Origin: Cryptomeria japonica | Taxonomy: Eukaryota; Streptophyta; Pinopsida; Cupressales; Cupressaceae | DNA: 60,000 nucleotides | Direction: 5' to 3' | Assembly: GCF_030272615.1 (NCBI RefSeq) | Contig: NC_081409.1 | Coordinates: 25,245,406-25,305,405 of the forward strand | Part shown: positions 1 to 12,443 of the stretch, piece after piece | Position numbering within the stretch: the first letter of the stretch is position 1 | How the letters are laid out: every line of letters begins with the position of its first letter | The notes under the pieces: model-generated | What the model saw: only the letters and a program-made list of their open reading frames with translations | The model's database searches: none | Told to the model about the DNA's origin: nothing | Program-made: the position numbers and the translations under genes

Positions 1-299
1 TTTTCCACATTTTCACCTCCTATGTCAAAATTTTCCACATGTTGAGCATTTTCATTATCACTTTCAACATTTTCAAAATTTTCAATATTTTCACTTTCAA
101 AATCTACATTTTCATTTTCAATAACTTGTGGCACATTTTCAAATTCAATTTCCTCTTCAGTTGAAGTAACATTAGCAATATTTAACATACCTTGTCTTCT
201 CCTCCTATGACATTCTCTATCTCGTTCTCTATACACTTCAATTTGGTCATTTGAAAGTTTTCTTTTGTGTTTAGACTTCTGACGACTACTTCTCCCCAT
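1..299 (-). CDS. N-terminal part of an unidentified basic/acidic low-complexity protein
   Basis: An open frame starts at ATG 299-297 and runs without a stop to the window edge, giving 99 codons. The first ~36 residues are strongly basic, with an R/K/S start and an R-E-R-D-R-E-C-H-R-R-R-R stretch. The rest is acidic, built of short E-N-V / E-N-I-E-N-F quasi-repeats. I do not recognise the family. Basic R-rich starts of this kind occur in some plant transposon proteins such as Helitron helicases, but no catalytic domain is in view. Upstream, on the coding strand, lies a CT-rich tract, as also seen before the decayed transposase at 22 kb, so it may be a transposon gene. The uninterrupted frame is the main support. 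Confidence 0.45.
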   Translation of the reverse strand, partial: MGRSSRQKSKHKRKLSNDQIEVYRERDRECHRRRRQGMLNIANVTSTEEEIEFENVPQVIENENVDFESENIENFENVESDNENAQHVENFDIGGENVE

Positions 300-630
300 T
301 TCCCTCCACACATATGCTCCTTCGTGATTGACAATGTAAGTTTTCACTTTAAGAATCTCCCAAAAGCACAAATTTGTCTCTACCTATCTAAAAACCCATG
401 ATCCTCGACAGAAAATAGAATATGCAGACTGTGGGCCGTTGGAATCTACAAAATGGCCCACAAACCCTTTTTTTCATTTTTTTTGTACTAAAATCGGATA
501 TCCGATTTTAGTACAAAAATTTGTGGTCCCCAAAAATTTTCCCGTTGCCACCTTTTATTTACTAAACTGCCACATGGCAGAAATCTGATATCTGATTAAA
601 TCTGATATCAGATTTTATTAGTCATATTTT
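300..630. other. AT-rich spacer with palindromic GATATC motifs
   Basis: No coding frame is seen. The stretch contains the 40-bp palindrome annotated separately and, at about 580-617, two degenerate copies of its core (ATCTGATATCTGATT-like). A further copy lies at 3591-3608 on the far side of the repeat block. Confidence 0.6.
480..519. repeat. 40-bp perfect palindrome centred on GATATC
   Basis: The 20 bases on each side of 499/500 are exact reverse complements, with no spacer. Degenerate core copies occur at 580-617 and 3591-3608, flanking the adjacent inverted repeat block. Confidence 0.9.
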
Positions 631-662
631 AGAGAGAGAGAGAGAGAGGAGAGGGAGAGAGG

Positions 663-706
<44 letters not shown>

Positions 707-753
707 GAGGACAGGGAGGGAGGGAGAGAGAGAGAGAGAGAGGGGGGGAGAGG
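631..753. repeat. GA-rich microsatellite
   Basis: An (AG)n tract broken by GGAGGG runs. It borders the short-unit array on the left. The right border is a CT tract, so the two borders are mutually complementary. Confidence 0.9.
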
Positions 754-3097
754 TTCATAGTGTCCCATGAACCCTTATGACCTCTTAGGACACCATATGA
801 CCCCTAAGGACAACATACAACCCCTTATGACACCATATGGTGTCATTAGGGGTCATATGGTATCCATAAGCGTCATATGGTGTCCTAGGACACCATATGA
901 CCCCTTAAGACACCAAATTGTGTCGTTATGGGTCATATGTTGTCCTAATGGGTCATATGGTGTCCTAAGGGGTCATATGGTGTCCTAAGGGGTCATATGG
1001 TGTCCCATGAACCCTTATGACCTCTTAGGACACCATATGACCCCTAATGACACCATATTGGGTTGCTTTGGGTCATATTGTGTCCTAAGGGGTCATATTG
1101 TGTCCTACAACCCCTTAGGACACCATATGACCCCTAACGACATGATTTGGTGTCTTAAGGGTTCCTATGGTGTTAGGGGTCATATGGTGTCCATAGGGGT
1201 TCATGGGACACCATATAACCCCTTAGGACACCATATGACCCCTAACGACATGATTTGGTGTCTTAATGGGTCCTATGGTGTTGTTAGGGGTCATATGGTA
1301 TCCATAGGGGTCATATGATGTCTTAGGACACCATATGACCCCTAATGACACCATATTGGGTTGCTTTGGGTCATATTGTGTCCTAAGGGGTCATATTGTG
1401 TCCTACAACCCCTTAGGACACAATATCACCCCTAACGACATGATTTGGTGTCTTAAGGGGTCCTATAGTGTCGTTAGGGGTCATATGGTGTCCATAGAGG
1501 TCATATGGTGTCTTGGGACACCATAAGACCCCTTAAGACACCAAATTGTGTCGTTAGGGGTCATATGGTGTCCTAAGGGGTTATATGGTGTTCCATGAAC
1601 CCCTATGGACACCATATGACCCCTAACGACACCATAGGACTCCTTAAGACACCAAATCATGCTGTTAGGGGTCATATGGTGTCCTAAGCGGTCGTAGGAC
1701 ACAATATGACCCCTTATGACACAATATGACCCAAAGCGACCCAATATGGTGTCATTAGGGGTCATATGGTGTCCAGAAGTCATAAGGGTTCATGGGACAC
1801 CATATGACCCCTTTGGACACCATATGACCCCTAACGACATGATTTTATGTCTTAAGGGGTCCTATGGTGTCATTAGGGGTCATATGGTGTCCATAGGGGT
1901 CATATGATGTCTCGCTAATGACACCATATTGGGTCGCTTTGGGTCATATTATGTCCTAAGGGGTCATATTGTGTCCTACGACTCCTTAGGACACCATATG
2001 ACCCCTAACGACATGATTTGGTGTCTTAAGGGGTCCTATGGTGTTGTTAGGGGTCATATGGTGTCTTGGGACACCATAGGACCCCTTAAGACACCAAATT
2101 GTGTCGTTAGGGGTCATATGGTGTCCTAAGGGGTTATATGGTGTCCCATGAACCCTTATGACCTCTTAGGACACCATATGACCCCTAATGACACCATATT
2201 GGGTCGCTTTGGGTCATATTGTGTCCTAAGGGGTCATATTGTGTCTTACGACCCCTTAGGACACAATATGACCCAAAGCGACCCAATATGGTGTCATTAG
2301 GGGTCATATGGTGTCCCAAGACACCATATGACCCCTATGGACACCATAGGACCCCTTAAGAAACCAAATCGTGTTGTTAGGGGTCATATGGTGTCCTAAG
2401 GGGTCGTAGGACACAATATGACCCCTTAGGACACAATATGACCCAAAGCGACACAACATGGTGTCATTAGGGGTCATATGGTGTCCTAAGAGGTTATAAG
2501 GGTTCATGGGACACCATATGACCCCTTGGGACACCATATGACCCCTTAGGACACCATATGACCCCTAACGACATGAATTGGTGTCTTAAGGGGTCCTATG
2601 GTGTCCATAGGGGTCATATGGTGTCTTGGGACACCATGCGACTCGTTATGACACCATATTGGGTCTCTTTGGGTCATATGGTGTCCTACAACCCCTTAGG
2701 ATACCATATGACCCCTTAAGACACCATATTTGGTCGTTATGGGTCATATTGTGTCCTAGTGGGTCATATTGTGTCATATGATCCCTTAGGACACAATTAA
2801 ACTCCTAATGACACCATATTGGGTCTCTTTGGGTCATATGGTGTCTTACGACCCCTTAGGACAGCATAAGACCATAACACACAATTTGGTGTCTTAAGGG
2901 GTCATATGGTGTCCTAGGACACCATATGATGCCTATGGACACCATATGACCCCCAATGACACCATATGGTGTCATAAGGGGTTGTATGTTGTCCTTAGGG
3001 GTCATATGGTGTCCCATGAACCCTTATGACCCCTTAGGATGCCATATGACCCGTTATGACACCATATTGGGTCACTTTGGGTCCTATGGTGTCTTAA
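754..3097. repeat. Bidirectional minisatellite of ~20-25-bp units around CATATG
   Basis: About 2.3 kb consists almost only of units related to GGGGTCATATGGTGTCCTAA and its reverse complement, in mixed orientation, roughly 90 units. A higher-order block recurs near 1125, 1215, 1425, 1815, 1990 and 2550. In it an inverted unit, a short spacer (CATGATTTGGTG) and a direct unit form an imperfect palindrome of about 78 bp. The open frames here are periodic translations of the repeat and are not counted as genes. Confidence 0.95.
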
Positions 3098-3272
3098 TCT
3101 CTCTCTCTCCCCCTCTCCCCTAATATCTCTCTCTCTCCCCTAATCTCTCTCCCTCTCTTCTCTCTCTCCCCTAATCTCTCTCTATCCGTCTCCCCTAATC
3201 TCTCCATCTCTCTCTCTCTCCCCTAATCTCTCTCTATCTCTCTCTCTCCCTTCCCCCTCCACATCTCTCTCC

Positions 3273-3303
<31 letters not shown>

Positions 3304-3409
3304 CCCTAATCTCTCCACTAATCTCTCTCTCTCCCTCTCCGCTAATCTCTTTATCTCTCTACCTTCCCTCCCCTCCTTCCCTCTCCATCTCTCTCTCCCT
3401 TCCCCCTCC

Positions 3410-3490
<81 letters not shown>

Positions 3491-3510
3491 CCTCTCCCTC
3501 TCCCTCTCCC
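3098..3510. repeat. CT-rich microsatellite
   Basis: (CT)n with CCCCTAAT interruptions, including an uninterrupted run at about 3412-3486. Reading frames through it give Arg-Glu repeats and are artefacts. Confidence 0.95.
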
Positions 3511-5330
3511 TAATATCATATACTAATTTATTTATAAATTAATATATTAATATATTAATAAACAAATCTAGTTAGAGAATTTACTGATTAAAATCGGATA
3601 TCTGATTTTTGCTGTCAAATTTTCAAATTTCAAATTTTGGCTCGGGAATGCTTTGGTATTTGGCTTGGAAGTGACAAGCCTGGAAAGTCAACTGAAAAAA
3701 CTTGTTTTTCAGTATTCCTTGATTTTCCAGACTTTACACTGGTGGCTGACGACTTTTTTTGTATCCAAAATTGATAAAACAAAAAGGGTTTTTTAAGGAC
3801 GTTCCCAGCTTTCCAACAATATAAGGCTTGTCTTATTTCGACTTTAATAAATAATTATTATTTATTTTCTAATTGAATTCTAACAATAGTCTTGATTGAT
3901 ATACTGATTGAAAAACACTCATAACTTTCAAACGACATAACATTTTTTGAATTCGAAACATGCATCACATCCTATTCTTTGTCTACTATCATAAAAAAAT
4001 TTAAAAAATTAAATTTCATAAGGTTTTGACCAAGTTAAGGTGGTCAGACGTAGGAGTTTCTGAATTTCTAAAAAGCTGTAGTAAAAAATTCATAAATAAT
4101 TATTTACTTTATAAAAAATAAAATAAAAATATGTGTCACATCCGGACATGAGTCTAATACTTATATTATAAATATTATAGAAAAATATTATGATTTTATT
4201 GTGATTAGGGTGGTAAGACATACGTGTACTTATTTTTTTCCTGAAATTTTAGTACCACTGCATTGAAATTTGAAATTTTCATCAAATAGGATTTTTTTTT
4301 TCCAAAAAACAACTAGTAGCTTAGAAACTACATTCAATTTTCTATATATTCTCTTCTTACATATTTTAAAAATAATGTTCACAACTTATTCAAATTTTCA
4401 TGTCAAGTTGCATAACTCTAATTTTCTAAAATTTCATTGCCACTTAAGGGCCTGTTTTGGCACACCATGATCCTGCACATACCCACTTGTTTTACCATGC
4501 AAGGAAAACCTCCTTGTGCCCTGGTAGTCTAGACTTCATGCATCCTTACAAGGAACCTCATGAGAGTCTATCTCTCATGACCCTGGTCATCACAAGGAAG
4601 CCCACTCCCCCTATCATGGACCCATATAAAAGTAACATGCTCAAGAGGTCCTAAAAGCAAGTATGAAACCACAAAAAGAGATTCATATCATGCAACCCAA
4701 ACATTCCACATGAACATATACATGAGCAAGAAGCATGAAACAAGACTACAACAATAAGGAGAATAAGCAAGGGGACCTGTTGGAAAATAATCATAAAACA
4801 AGGGCCAATCAATAAGGCCATCATAAGCTACTAAAAAGACATAATGCAAATCACAGAAAAACATACACTTGCTAGTTTTAACAACAACCAGATGTAGCCT
4901 TCTCTCATGGCATCTCCACATGACAGGAATCCAATAGCACTAAAATACGAAGATAAAGAGGTCAAAAAATGTTCCAAAACCATAAAATTGAGCATAGGCA
5001 AATTTGAAACACAAAAATACATCATAACCTAGCCTATGGTACAGAAAATGAATGAGAGAAACAAATTAAAATAAGCAAAGACAAATACCGGAAAATTCCA
5101 AATACACAGTCATAGTGTTTTAGTCATAACTTAAAAACCTAGATCGTATATTTTATAATTTTTACAAATAATTTAAAAGACTTCAATAAATTTTGTGAAA
5201 ACCTAATTGATAAGATTTGAGAAACATTAAACAGAACGTTGCATACTTGTACATAAGAACAACAAATCTGGGCAATAACATAATCTAAAACACTAAATAT
5301 CAATAGAATGTAGCCTCTAGTACAAGCGAA
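3511..5330. other. AT-rich spacer without recognisable genes
   Basis: Positions 3511-4450 are very AT-rich and include a copy of the GATATC motif at 3591. Positions 4450-5330 are unique-looking sequence with no credible frame on either strand and no LTR boundary. Confidence 0.5.
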
Positions 5331-5369
5331 TTCCCAGAAAAACTGAGAGAGTCATCAAATGGCACAAAA

Positions 5370-5600
5370 TACTAAGACTGGGCAAAACAGCGCTTGTACA
5401 TAAAATGATAGCACTTGTACCTTCTGAGACAACGCTCCCATGGCTAAGGACAACCTTTCTACAGCAGGTGAAAGTGCTTCCACGCTGTGATTAGTGCCTG
5501 TACATGTCCAAGACAGTGCTTTCACTGCTCTATACAACACATTTACAGAAAAGGGACAACGCATGTGCTTAAAGACAACGCTTTTACAGTTGTGACTGAA
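5370..5600. repeat. Degenerate spaced motif array (GCGCTTGTAC-like)
   Basis: Words such as GCGCTTGTAC, GCACTTGTAC, AACGCTCCCA, AGTGCTTTCA and AACGCTTTTACAG recur every ~25-35 bases. The layout resembles the spaced CpG-rich motif arrays in the long leaders of the retroelements at 19.7 kb and 39 kb, so this may be a decayed leader. Flanking 5601-6840 shows no gene I can support. Confidence 0.4.
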
Positions 5601-6842
5601 AATTTTTGAATTTAAAATTAAAATACAAAACTCAGTCAAATCACTTTGAATAAAATATGACAAGGGTATCCTTGACAAGCATAACACTCATAAATAAATG
5701 GATTTAACACAGGTTGAGTATGGAAGGAGAAATCCTCAAACAACCACTCCCAGAAATCTTCTAAAAATTCACTAAAAACTCATTCAATAGCTTTCAAATC
5801 ACAACCAAAGAGAAACTAAACCAGAATACCCCTCAACAACACTCCAAACTAATAGATTCATAGCCCTAAATCACCCAATGTAAGCATATTGAAATTGAGT
5901 TGCAAACTTGTCATCAACGAAATTCACAAAAAAACTCCAACTCAAATAAATAAATTAAAACATAACCCATAGTTTAGCTATATGCATTCCTTTCATATTT
6001 CATTTTACAATAATGTATGAAAAAAATATTTCAAGTATTATTCATTTTAATCACTCATGCACAGCAAGCAAAGAAGACACAGGAAAACCATGAAAACCAA
6101 AAATGAAGAAGGAGAAACCAACCTTAGACCAGTCTGAAGGCAAAAAAAAATGGAATCCGACGAAGCACTCCAGCACTTCCTAAGCTCAACAATCCAAGAT
6201 CGAAAAAACAAAAAATTCCAAGGAAGTTTTGCAAAGAAAATTCTTGAAGAAGCTCCCCCGTAAAACATCAGGGTGAGAGAAAATATACAAATCAAGAACA
6301 ATGCAAAACCCTAACCTCCAACTCCACCAATCAAATTGGTTGATTTTAAAATATATTCTCCAATTTGTCCTCCAATTATGCATCAATCGATTCTCCTTAA
6401 TATTTATTTGAAATCCGACCATTGTTGGATTGCATTTATCAACCCATTGACCTCCTTAGAAAACCTATTAGGGGGTGTGGTTGACTTTCCATCCATTTCT
6501 AAGGTTCTCCATGTTGTCTTTATCCCTTACATGCAAAGCTTCCATAGGAAGTTGTATGCCCACTTCTTCACTCCATGATCTACGAATTGAGTCTCCAGCC
6601 TTTGCAAATTCGCTTCCGTCCATTCGGTTATCTACAAGAATCTACGACTAATCAGCTTCATGGATATGTGTGTCCCTGGTGAACTGCACCTACTTCTCAT
6701 TGATCCTTTGCTTGGCTCTTCTACCACACTCCATTTTTTTCACACAAAGTTCTACTACATGTAATTATTTTTTCTAATGGATTTTTAATGTTTTTAAAAA
6801 AGTTTAAAAGCTTTTTGATTTTTTTGGAAAATGATTGATGCA

Positions 6843-7640
6843 TCATAAGAGATGAAGCATTTCATGCTTTTCATAGTACCCTTTAAAATATTTGCTACAA
6901 TGGTTCATGGTTACTGAAGGTATTCTCAAAGACGTTGGTAGGGTGATGGTAAAGGGAGATGAAATGAATGATAAGGTAAAAAGGGGTAAGGATATATATG
7001 CAAAAGATTGGATAGGAGGGATGAAAAGAGAGAAAATATGTGTTGGATGATGGATAGGATGTTGGAAGATATGTGTAGGGATGGATGGAGATGTTGGCAA
7101 GATAAACTTTGGCAAACACCTTGAAGGGTGGTGGAGTGATGACGGAAAAATGGATTGTGGAGTTTGAGATTTTGGTAGACAAGTGGATGTGGATTTTGGG
7201 ACATAAAGACACAAAATAGATTTGAAAAGTGCGAGATGTTTGGATGAAGGAGTGAATGAAGCCTTTGAAATAGCAAGCTTGGATTCCAATTTTGACTTTT
7301 CTTTAGGATACAATTCTTCTATGAGCCACTTTGGAATCCACATGTTTTTTTCTTTGTGGTTCTTTGGAATGCATTCCTTCTATGAGCAACTTAGGAATCC
7401 ACATGGTTTTTTAGTTTCCTTTTTGTTTAATGGATCTTGGTGGCCTTTTGGATATTTCCTTTTGCTTTTGGATCAACTTTTTCTTTTCTTTTACATGACT
7501 TTTAGATGGGACATGTTGATCTTTGAACACATATGGATTTTTACGATTATGAACTTTATGATTGGCATCCAAATTGTTTTCAGGAGCATTGGGATTCATG
7601 ATCAGATAGCGATGATATGGAGGTATTTTAAATGAGTTGA
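6843..7640 (-). pseudogene. Decayed frame of unknown function, Lys-rich, with a repeated W-I-P-K segment
   Basis: On the minus strand several frames in series suggest an old coding region. The first (near 7599-7411) encodes a Lys/Pro/Asn-rich stretch. Next come two diverged ~45-bp copies (7318-7345 and 7378-7405) encoding M-W-I-P-K-W-L-I-E-like text, then a Ser/Pro/His-rich frame down to 6843. A stop separates the two copies. I do not recognise the family; a gag-like or other retroelement tail is possible because an LTR-like start follows at 7662. Low certainty. Confidence 0.25.
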
Positions 7641-7661
7641 TGTAGGTGGATGGATGGAAGG

Positions 7662-8300
7662 TGTAGTGTCATAAATTGTACACCCTTTATTAGTGTGTCG
7701 AATTTCATACTCTCCTAGCACCTATTTTAGTATTTCCCTTTCCTTTATACATTATAGGACCTTTATTGTAATTAATTAATATTTAATTCAATATTATGGG
7801 TCGTATTCCACTTTATTACATCATTACACTCTTATTTGGGCCCTTAATTCTAGGTGTTCCCTTTATCATTATCCTGATTTATCCTTAATTCTATCTCAAT
7901 TTCAACTCTCAAAGCATATTTCGCATATTTACACATCTTGGTTTTGAGCCATTGAGCTGAATTTAACATTACAATCATGATAGCTCGCATCCCTAGAAAT
8001 TTGAAAAAAAAGTTGGTGGGACCAGGGCACCTGGCATTCTAGTCCCATGTTTTTTCCCTAAATTTTGGGAGGATAATTAGGTGTTGAACATTATCCTATT
8101 CAAATTTATCTCCATGCGGAAATATATTAATTCTAAGTCAGCCTAAAGGTGATTTCAATTATGAAATCCCTATACACCCTTCTATTTTGTGAACATGCAT
8201 GTCCCTAATGAGGATCTCTTGCCTTCTTTTAGAAGACTGTTGCTATAAATAATCTCTCTTTGATGTCATTTCAATCCTCCATCCTTTTCCAATTTCCTTT
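7662..8300 (+). mobile_element. Partial LTR of family X (5' part)
   Basis: It begins TGTAGTGTCATAAATTGTAC, the LTR start shared with 8801 and with the minus-strand LTR starts at 34,943 and 58,045. A TATA-like CTATAAATA lies at 8243-8251. It runs directly into X 3' non-coding sequence at ~8300 without PBS, gag or pol. With the LTR at 8801 it therefore looks like an internally deleted element. The 5-bp flanks (GAAGG at 7657-7661, AATAG at 10,454-10,458) do not match. Confidence 0.6.
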
Positions 8301-8800
8301 ATGGATTTGCATTCTTTGTTGGATTATATCTCTTTGCATTTGTTTCCATTTAAATATTTCATCTTGTGTTAGAGAGATCTCAAGTCCTCACACTCTTTGT
8401 TGTGTTGGAATTGAGGTTTAGTCCTCTTTCTTACCAAATGATTCTCCATTATTTTTCGATCTTGTATCAAATCTTCTTGTGAGCATTTGTCATCAATCAT
8501 CTTTCACAATTCAATGTGGTAAACATGATACCCTATTTCAACTCACTAAAATTAGCAAGATGAAAAAGGGGGGCATATAGCTACCCTCGAATTTTCATCA
8601 CCTTCCTTAGTAAGCATTAGGTGTTTTTGTGATCTACCATGTGGTTTTGTAGGGTGCAGTTCCTAACTGTGTACTGCAGATATTGCTGGGGGCTTCGTCT
8701 GACAACTTGTGGATATATCCTTTTTCATGAATGTTTACTTTTCTATACTTTAGCTTGCATATGCATGTAGTGTCATATGACTACTAAAGTGGGGGATAAA
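8301..8800 (+). mobile_element. Family X 3' non-coding region with polypurine tract
   Basis: It is homologous, in opposite orientation, to 34,944-35,460. It ends with the purine-rich run AAAGTGGGGGATAAA at 8786-8800, directly before the LTR start, where plus-strand DNA priming would occur. Confidence 0.65.
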
Positions 8801-10453
8801 TGTAGCGTTGTAAATTGTACACCCTTGCTAGGGTGGTACAATTCTGCACTTAGTTTAGCACCCACCTTAGTGTGTTTGCATCTTGCATTGTAATTTCCCT
8901 TTAAGAATTTAATTAACTAATTTAATTAATCTAAAGTCATATTTCATCACTCCCCACATCACAAAATTGGGCCCTTTACCCTAAGTGTGCCCCTTTTTAT
9001 TTTATTCCTCCAATAAACCATTAAATCATAAACCCTAATTATGTCTTATTTCAACCTTTAAGGCCCGATTTCACATATCAAAACATCTCGAAATCAGCTG
9101 TAACTTTGGGATTTGCTCTAATACCATCATATCTAACAACCCTAAAAATTTGGTGAAAAGTTGGTCGAACTACCTAGTCCCCGACATTTTTCCTGAAATT
9201 TGGGGAGCATAATTGTATGATATTATAATGCTCAACACTAAGAAATTGGTGATAAATTCAAATCTTAGGTCGGCCTAAAGATGAAATTAAGATCTAGGGT
9301 TTCATACATAAGAAATCTCTTTCTTCATTTGAAGGAATCTATCTAATCTACGAAAAGGAAGTTTTTGGCTAAGCAATCACAAGGAGCCTTCTATGTAGTG
9401 AAAGAGAAGCTTATGTAGAGTCTTCAACAACATTCATGAATCATTCATCAAATATTCATCAGGTATTCATCATCAATTAGGAGCCTTGAAGAGATTGAAG
9501 AATAATAGGAGATCAAGTGGCTTATATCTCTCCCTTGGGGATGGGTATGGTTTCATGTTATTTGTAATGTCTTTGTATGAGCTTCTTTACACTCATTTTT
9601 ACATTTACATTCATTCTTTATATCATTTAGCACATTTGATTTAGGGAATTCTCATTTATATGCATTTAGGGTTTACTCTCCAAAGCGTAGGGTAGCTCTA
9701 GTTTCTTATCTTTCTCATTGTAGGGTCTTGTACACACAAGATTCTTGCACACATTTTTAATACATTATAGCTATTTATGGAGGTGGAAATCACCAAAATA
9801 GGGGTTTGACTAAGGCAAAACCTTATATAGCCACCCAAACCCTTTCATTTCAGTTGCTGGTATAGGTACCCGGGATACTTTCAGGATCAGCAGAAGACAC
9901 AAGGATAGTTGCAAGCCTCAGATCTTCCTTGTAACCATCAGGGACAGGAGCGTGGCACCCTGGTCCTGCCCAAGATAGGGGTGTGGCACCCTTGTCCCCC
10001 TACTTTCAGGTGATTTTCAGCAGGGTGGTGTCTCAAAACCTTCAAATTGCAACCTTTCAATTGCAGCTCTCTGTCAGACATAATAGGACTAGAGCGTAGC
10101 ACTCCTGTCCAGGTCAGTTTGGCTCATTTTTCAACACCAGGTACACATTCAAATTTCTCCCCCTTCTCTTCTTTCAATATCTCAGTTTTAGATCTACAAG
10201 TTTCTACAATTTTAGTTCATATATGCTTCATTGTTCATCTCCTAGTCTAGTTGATCAATCACATCCTATTTTTCACATCTTCTCTTCATATACAACAAGA
10301 GGAATAGAAACCCTAAGAGATAATCTTTGTCTATCTCTTTCTCACAAAAATTAGCCAAAGTGAGCTATCTCCCTAAGCTCTTTCATTTTCCCAATGTGTT
10401 GGAAAAAGTGGGATTTGGTCCTAGTCATCCGATCTCGCTTTTTCCCTTCCACA
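8801..10453 (+). mobile_element. 3' LTR of family X (1653 bp)
   Basis: Starts TGTAGCGTTG and ends CCTTCCACA (TG...CA). It aligns along its length with the minus-strand LTRs at 33,305-34,943 and 54,861-58,045, which fixes both ends. Open frames inside are incidental. Confidence 0.8.
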
Positions 10454-11345
10454 AATAGCCCTAAAAAGAAAAAGGTGGGGAAAGAGGTGGAGAAAAAATG
10501 CAAAGGGGAAGACAAGAGTAAACTGGATGTTCCCCTATATGTGGACCAGGTCGACCTTGGAGATAGAAAAATAGATGAAGTGGATATTGATATGCTTATG
10601 GCTAACTCGACCACTAGTCAAGAAAAGTGCTTCCAATGGGTGATTAGCGAAATTATCTTGATCAAATAGGGTATAAAATATATTATCAACACCTTTATTT
10701 AGAACCCAATGCCTGATAAAATCGATAAACTCCTAAAAATGACCCAGAAATTGACGAAAGATGTGGTCATGAAAATAGAGCATGAAGCTAGAATAGCCAA
10801 TTTGGAGAAGGGTTTGGATGATCTAAAGGGTAATCTCAGGGGTTTGGTGGAGATTAGTAAAGAGGCTATGAACTATAGTTTTGAAGGCCTCAAAAATTTG
10901 AATGAGAAAATTGTAGTTCATAAAGCCCATCCGCTCAACAGTATTCTGCCATTAGTTGCCAATTCTTAAAAAAAAATCTGGATATAAATCCACAAGGAGA
11001 AGAAGTGCAAGTGTCTACCAGACCATCTACTAGGAATATGAGAAGGAACCAGGAGAAAAGCACCATGAGGACCATCATGGAGGAGCTTGAAGACATAACC
11101 AAAAATATAATTGAGAAAAATTCAGAGCTTATGGAAGCTCTTGGTTAACTTTTTGGTTTTTTTTTGGGTTTTTTTGCCCAGGTTTATCTATTGTTTTTTG
11201 TTGGGTTATGTGGGGTGTCTCCCCTATTTTTGTCTCCATTTGATTGTTGATACTTCTCTAGTTTGATACTGTTTTGATTATTTTTCTTTTGGATTTGGGT
11301 TTCGGGTCCCCGTAAAACCCGTTTTATCTTAATCAAAAACAATAT
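10454..11345 (+). pseudogene. LINE-like ORF1 remnant with 3' end
   Basis: A Lys/Glu-rich coiled-coil-like protein is encoded in one frame at about 10,455-10,966. Two TAG stops lie just before P-M-P-D-K-I-D, and a frameshift in an A-run at ~10,968-10,977 separates a second part that ends at 11,148. A T/G-rich tail follows, with GGGTCCCCGTAAAACCCG near its end and then a TA microsatellite. This layout resembles the ORF1 and 3' end of plant non-LTR retrotransposons. No endonuclease or reverse transcriptase follows. The 5' end is cut at the X LTR boundary. Family assignment is by overall look only. Confidence 0.4.
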
Positions 11346-11358
11346 AGACAATTAATTT

Positions 11359-11365
<7 letters not shown>

Positions 11366-11426
<61 letters not shown>
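11366..11426. repeat. (TA)n microsatellite
   Basis: About 30 uninterrupted TA units, placed after the LINE-like 3' end. Confidence 0.95.
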
Positions 11427-11429
<3 letters not shown>

Positions 11430-12443
11430 AAATCTATATTTAAAATCTCACAAATCTATAGTTTACTTCATCTTCAAATTCTTAATGGTTTAGTTGTTAT
11501 AAGTGTTAGAAAGTAAAGATCTGGTGTAAAATTATGCTTATTTCGGTATCAAGTTTGGCCAAAAGACTACATTGCTAGCAACTCCTAAGATCACAATTCA
11601 TACACATAATTAAATACCATTGTAAGAGACTTCTACTGAGGCAATAATCATCACAAAATTTTAAAATAAACAATGCAAGTTCAATGCCCCTCGAATTAAT
11701 TGTCATCTTACAAATTCAAACAATCATCAATACTTTTAAATACTAGAGAAAATTTAGTTGGCCTAAAATATGCATTTGTCTCCAAGTCACAATTCATTCA
11801 AACTTAATAATTTACCGAAATCATATAGAACTCGCATATACATAAACAAGTCAGCTATTTTTGTGGAAGAATAAAATTCATATTTGAAAATGAGAGAAAA
11901 ATCATGTTTTTGACACCACATTCATAAAGCATCCACCTATGCTTCATCATTGTAGAAATAAGAACTAAATGAATAAAGTTGTAAAAATAAACCTTATACA
12001 CATCCATAATTGTGAAAATTTAAAGATTCAAATTATGTGAAAATAAAAGAGAACCATCATGTCCCTAGCATCCTTTCTCTTATGGATTCTATGCCAACTT
12101 AAATCTCCATGTACAAAAGAGAAATAACACATAAAGAGGAGTTGATCTAACAATGAGTGTATTCCATTGATGAGATTAAATATAAGAAATACCATGGTCC
12201 AGATTAATAACTTGAGTATCCTTTAGGATCCATGTATCCACCAACAATTAGCTTCAAACACATGAATTCAAGGTAGGGTTGAAGGTTGGGCAAGACCATT
12301 GAGACATATTCAAGATGTAGAGGCAAAAGGATATGTATGTTGCATGATGTATCGATCAATGCATAGCATCAATGTAATACTGAGACTACATTTCTAGAGG
12401 CATGCTAGCAATTGGGAAAAACCTAGCACAAGGTTAATAAAAT
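11427..12443. other. Spacer, no gene seen
   Basis: AT-rich sequence with no open frame, LTR boundary or repeat that I can support on either strand. Confidence 0.5.

Noticed and set aside
767-2537. Series of 60-100-codon frames with H-M-T-P-N-D and G-H-M-V-S text
   Set aside because: Periodic translation of the ~20-25-bp array; both orientations give the same words.
754-3097. CRISPR array
   Set aside because: Units occur in both orientations with no unique spacers, in a plant sequence.
3223-3519. Arg-Glu repeat protein on the minus strand
   Set aside because: Pure translation of the CT microsatellite.
11366-11426. TATA promoter cluster
   Set aside because: A plain TA microsatellite after a LINE-like tail, with no gene downstream.
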